Part shown: in pieces, positions 62,401-64,000 of the stretch
How the letters are laid out: every line of letters begins with the position of its first letter
How positions within the stretch are numbered: position 1 is the first letter of the stretch
Assembly (NCBI GenBank): GCA_006937955.1
Contig: SSNP01000082.1
Location: 1,801,549-1,865,548 of the forward strand
Length of the DNA stretch: 64,000 bases
Direction of reading: 5' to 3'
Source of the DNA: Pachypanchax playfairii
Lineage: Eukaryota > Chordata > Actinopteri > Cyprinodontiformes > Aplocheilidae
The notes under the pieces: model-generated
What the model was told of the DNA's origin: nothing
Seen by the model: the letters and a program-made list of their open reading frames with translations, nothing else
The model's database searches: none
Position numbers and translations under genes: made by a program

Positions 62401-63393
62401 TTCTGCTGACTCTCTGCGCTCTGCTGCCTCAGCTGCTGGATCAGTTTGAGTGAAAGGGAGCGTCCGGTTCCTTCATACCTGCACGGACGATGACGTCAGC
62501 AAATCTATTGGTTGTTTCAGGTCACATGGTTTACTTAAGCAGCAGTTCACCTCCTGTTTTAGAACATTTCTGAAATCTAGTCAACACAAATTTATCCCAC
62601 AAATTTATTAAAAAAAAATTATAATTTCATTTGAAAATATGTGGATAACAGGATGTTTTTAGTCTTATTACGAACCCGTTGATGGTGGAAGCCATGAAAA
62701 CCAGATAAGGCCCCAGCAGGTTCTTAACGAGAGGAAGCGGGATGGCGGCGGCCTCGTCGATGACCAGGAGCTCAGCTTGTCCCAGCTTCACCGCGTCTCC
62801 AGGGTGGATATACTGTCAGACACAAAGTAACGGTCACACAAAGAAAAGCAAACAGGAAACAGAAGCGTAAACGCAGCTCAGTTACCTGAATCGTCTGTCG
62901 ATGCTCTTTGAAGACGTTCACTCGCACCACCGCTTTGTTAAATTCAGGATTTAAAGACTGGACGATCTCATAGTCGAGATGCTCCTGCAAAGTTTGTTGA
63001 GAGTTGAAAGTGTTGACATGTGACTCATGGACTCCCTGACAGGAAGTGGGTGTGGTCAAGGTCTACCTGATACTGCAGAGCGTCAAAGCCTTTAAAGATG
63101 AATTCAAACATGGTGTGAAGGTTGTCCGGACTCGGCGAGGTTACAAAGATGTTAGAGTAGCTGAAGGAGAAAACAGCACGTGGCAGGTGGAAATGAAGGA
63201 CGAATTATTAAAGAAGACTGATGTTCTGTTGTGACATTATAAAACTAACGTGTAGTTACCCAAAAGCCACGGCGCCGGCGACGGCCAGGCCCAGAGCGGC
63301 AGACTTTCCTCGACCTCGGGCGGCGGTCAGAGCCACGGTGCTCCTCAGGGTCTTCTCTGAAATCGCTTCGATGAACTTCAGCACCGCCTTTGC
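58868..63393 (-). CDS. nat10: RNA cytidine acetyltransferase NAT10 (N-terminal exons outside window)
   Basis: Twenty-one exons on the minus strand, 5' to 3': 63260-63393, 63067-63160, 62886-62984, 62676-62812, 62354-62478, 62120-62270, 61921-62017, 61723-61839, 61531-61632, 61382-61456, 61192-61308, 60976-61109, 60858-60906, 60684-60780, 60494-60601, 60221-60391, 60018-60137, 59821-59919, 59220-59293, 59064-59144 and 58868-58985 (TGA). They cover the human protein from about residue 270 to the end. Visible are the Walker A (ARGRGKSAALG), the helicase motif DEAAAIPLP, the acetyl-CoA-binding GYGSRALQLLQ of the GNAT domain, the tRNA-binding region and a Lys-rich tail (KKNKHGKFGKKA). NAT10 makes N4-acetylcytidine in 18S rRNA and tRNAs in the nucleolus, using ATP and acetyl-CoA. 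The first ~270 residues must lie beyond 64000. It is tail-to-tail with adal, 337 bp apart. Confidence 0.97.
59470..59496. repeat. (CA)n microsatellite
   Basis: A short CA dinucleotide array lies in a nat10 intron. Confidence 0.85.
62321..62342. repeat. Poly-G tract beside a nat10 splice donor
   Basis: Twenty-two G on the plus strand correspond to a C tract in the nat10 transcript, starting 11 bases past the donor of exon 62354-62478. Length is likely to be unreliable. Confidence 0.85.
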
Positions 63394-64000
63394 CTTAAAA
63401 AACAAAAAGAAAACAAACAACCTTCAATGTTGTTGGACAAGTTTTAGTTTTCTGATTAGAAACTGCTGAGAGACAAAGAGTCGGACTGCAGCGTAAAGTC
63501 TTCCAAGGTTGTCTTTATAAAACTGGACTCAGGAATCTAACCTGGAGATAAAACAAGCGCCCCCTTGTGGATGACTGCAGCATACGCTTTACAGTGTTTG
63601 TGACACATTCAGGTCTCATTAAAACATTAAATTACTCATGATGTAAATTTGTGTTGTTTGACACTTATAAGACAAATATGAATATTTTTATGAGCTTTGG
63701 GCCTCAATCTCAGACGCTAATGAAACAGGAAGTGATGAAACGCAGGAAGCAGCTCTTTGTTTACATCCTACATGGACATTAAAAAGCTTTTGTGACCTCG
63801 TGTTTTCACTGATAATAAGATGGTGAAACTGTTTTAGCAACACTGTTCATCAGACCCAGAGAATGATCAAATCAACACACAGAAATAAAAGATGTTCTGA
63901 CTCAGGGGGTCGGGTTTATCTGCAGTCACGCTGGAATCAAATTCCTGTTCATGCAGCAGAACCACGAGTTAAACATCAAATATCATTTCTATGAACACGA
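63394..64000 (-). other. nat10 intron at the right window edge
   Basis: This is AT-rich sequence with no exon matching the N-terminal domain of NAT10. The missing upstream exons lie outside the window. Confidence 0.6.

Overview
The window is from a ray-finned (teleost) fish nuclear genome. Genes are split by GT-AG introns, intergenic and intronic DNA is rich in teleost-type repeats (tRNA-derived SINE, Tc1-like transposon, TTAA- and hAT-type MITEs, CA/TG microsatellites), and the proteins match vertebrate families closely. All identifications come from reading the sequence; no database was searched. Layout: (1) 1-2.0 kb, 3' end of an old LINE-like repeat and a gene-free stretch. (2) 2.0-9.7 kb, plus strand: a five-exon gene for a membrane-anchored tandem-C2 protein of the atypical synaptotagmin type, with a SINE, a MITE and TG-rich tandem repeats in its introns. 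(3) 12.7-19.3 kb, minus strand: an unrecognised multi-exon coiled-coil gene of roughly 740-780 residues, tail-to-tail with the C2 gene. (4) 20.4-22.8 kb, plus strand: edc3 (mRNA decapping enhancer), head-to-head with the coiled-coil gene. (5) 25.5-53.3 kb, plus strand: csk (C-terminal Src kinase), 12 coding exons. Its 13.5-kb third coding intron contains a 6.6-kb LTR retroelement that has no polymerase but a long repeat-built reading frame. Its fifth coding intron is almost entirely a Tc1/mariner transposon. Its sixth coding intron uses a GC-AG splice pair. (6) 54.2-58.5 kb, plus strand: adal (N6-methyl-AMP deaminase-like), 10 exons. (7) 58.9-63.4 kb, minus strand: nat10 (RNA cytidine acetyltransferase), 21 exons covering the helicase, acetyltransferase and C-terminal parts; its N-terminal exons lie beyond the window. 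The host genes are unrelated housekeeping genes (RNA decay, kinase signalling, nucleotide clean-up, RNA acetylation) that happen to be neighbours. edc3 and csk also lie near each other on human 15q24, so that part is conserved synteny from general knowledge. The least ordinary content is mobile. The LTR element (35323-41951, target duplication ATCCC) sits inside an older TTAA-flanked MITE. It encodes only a gag-like, proline-rich minisatellite protein, broken once by a single-N assembly join and once by a 2-bp deletion. Its two LTRs are identical over about 505 bp and then differ at about 20 sites over the remaining 380 bp. Further nested TTAA MITEs lie at 42.6-43.6 kb and 16.6-17.2 kb.
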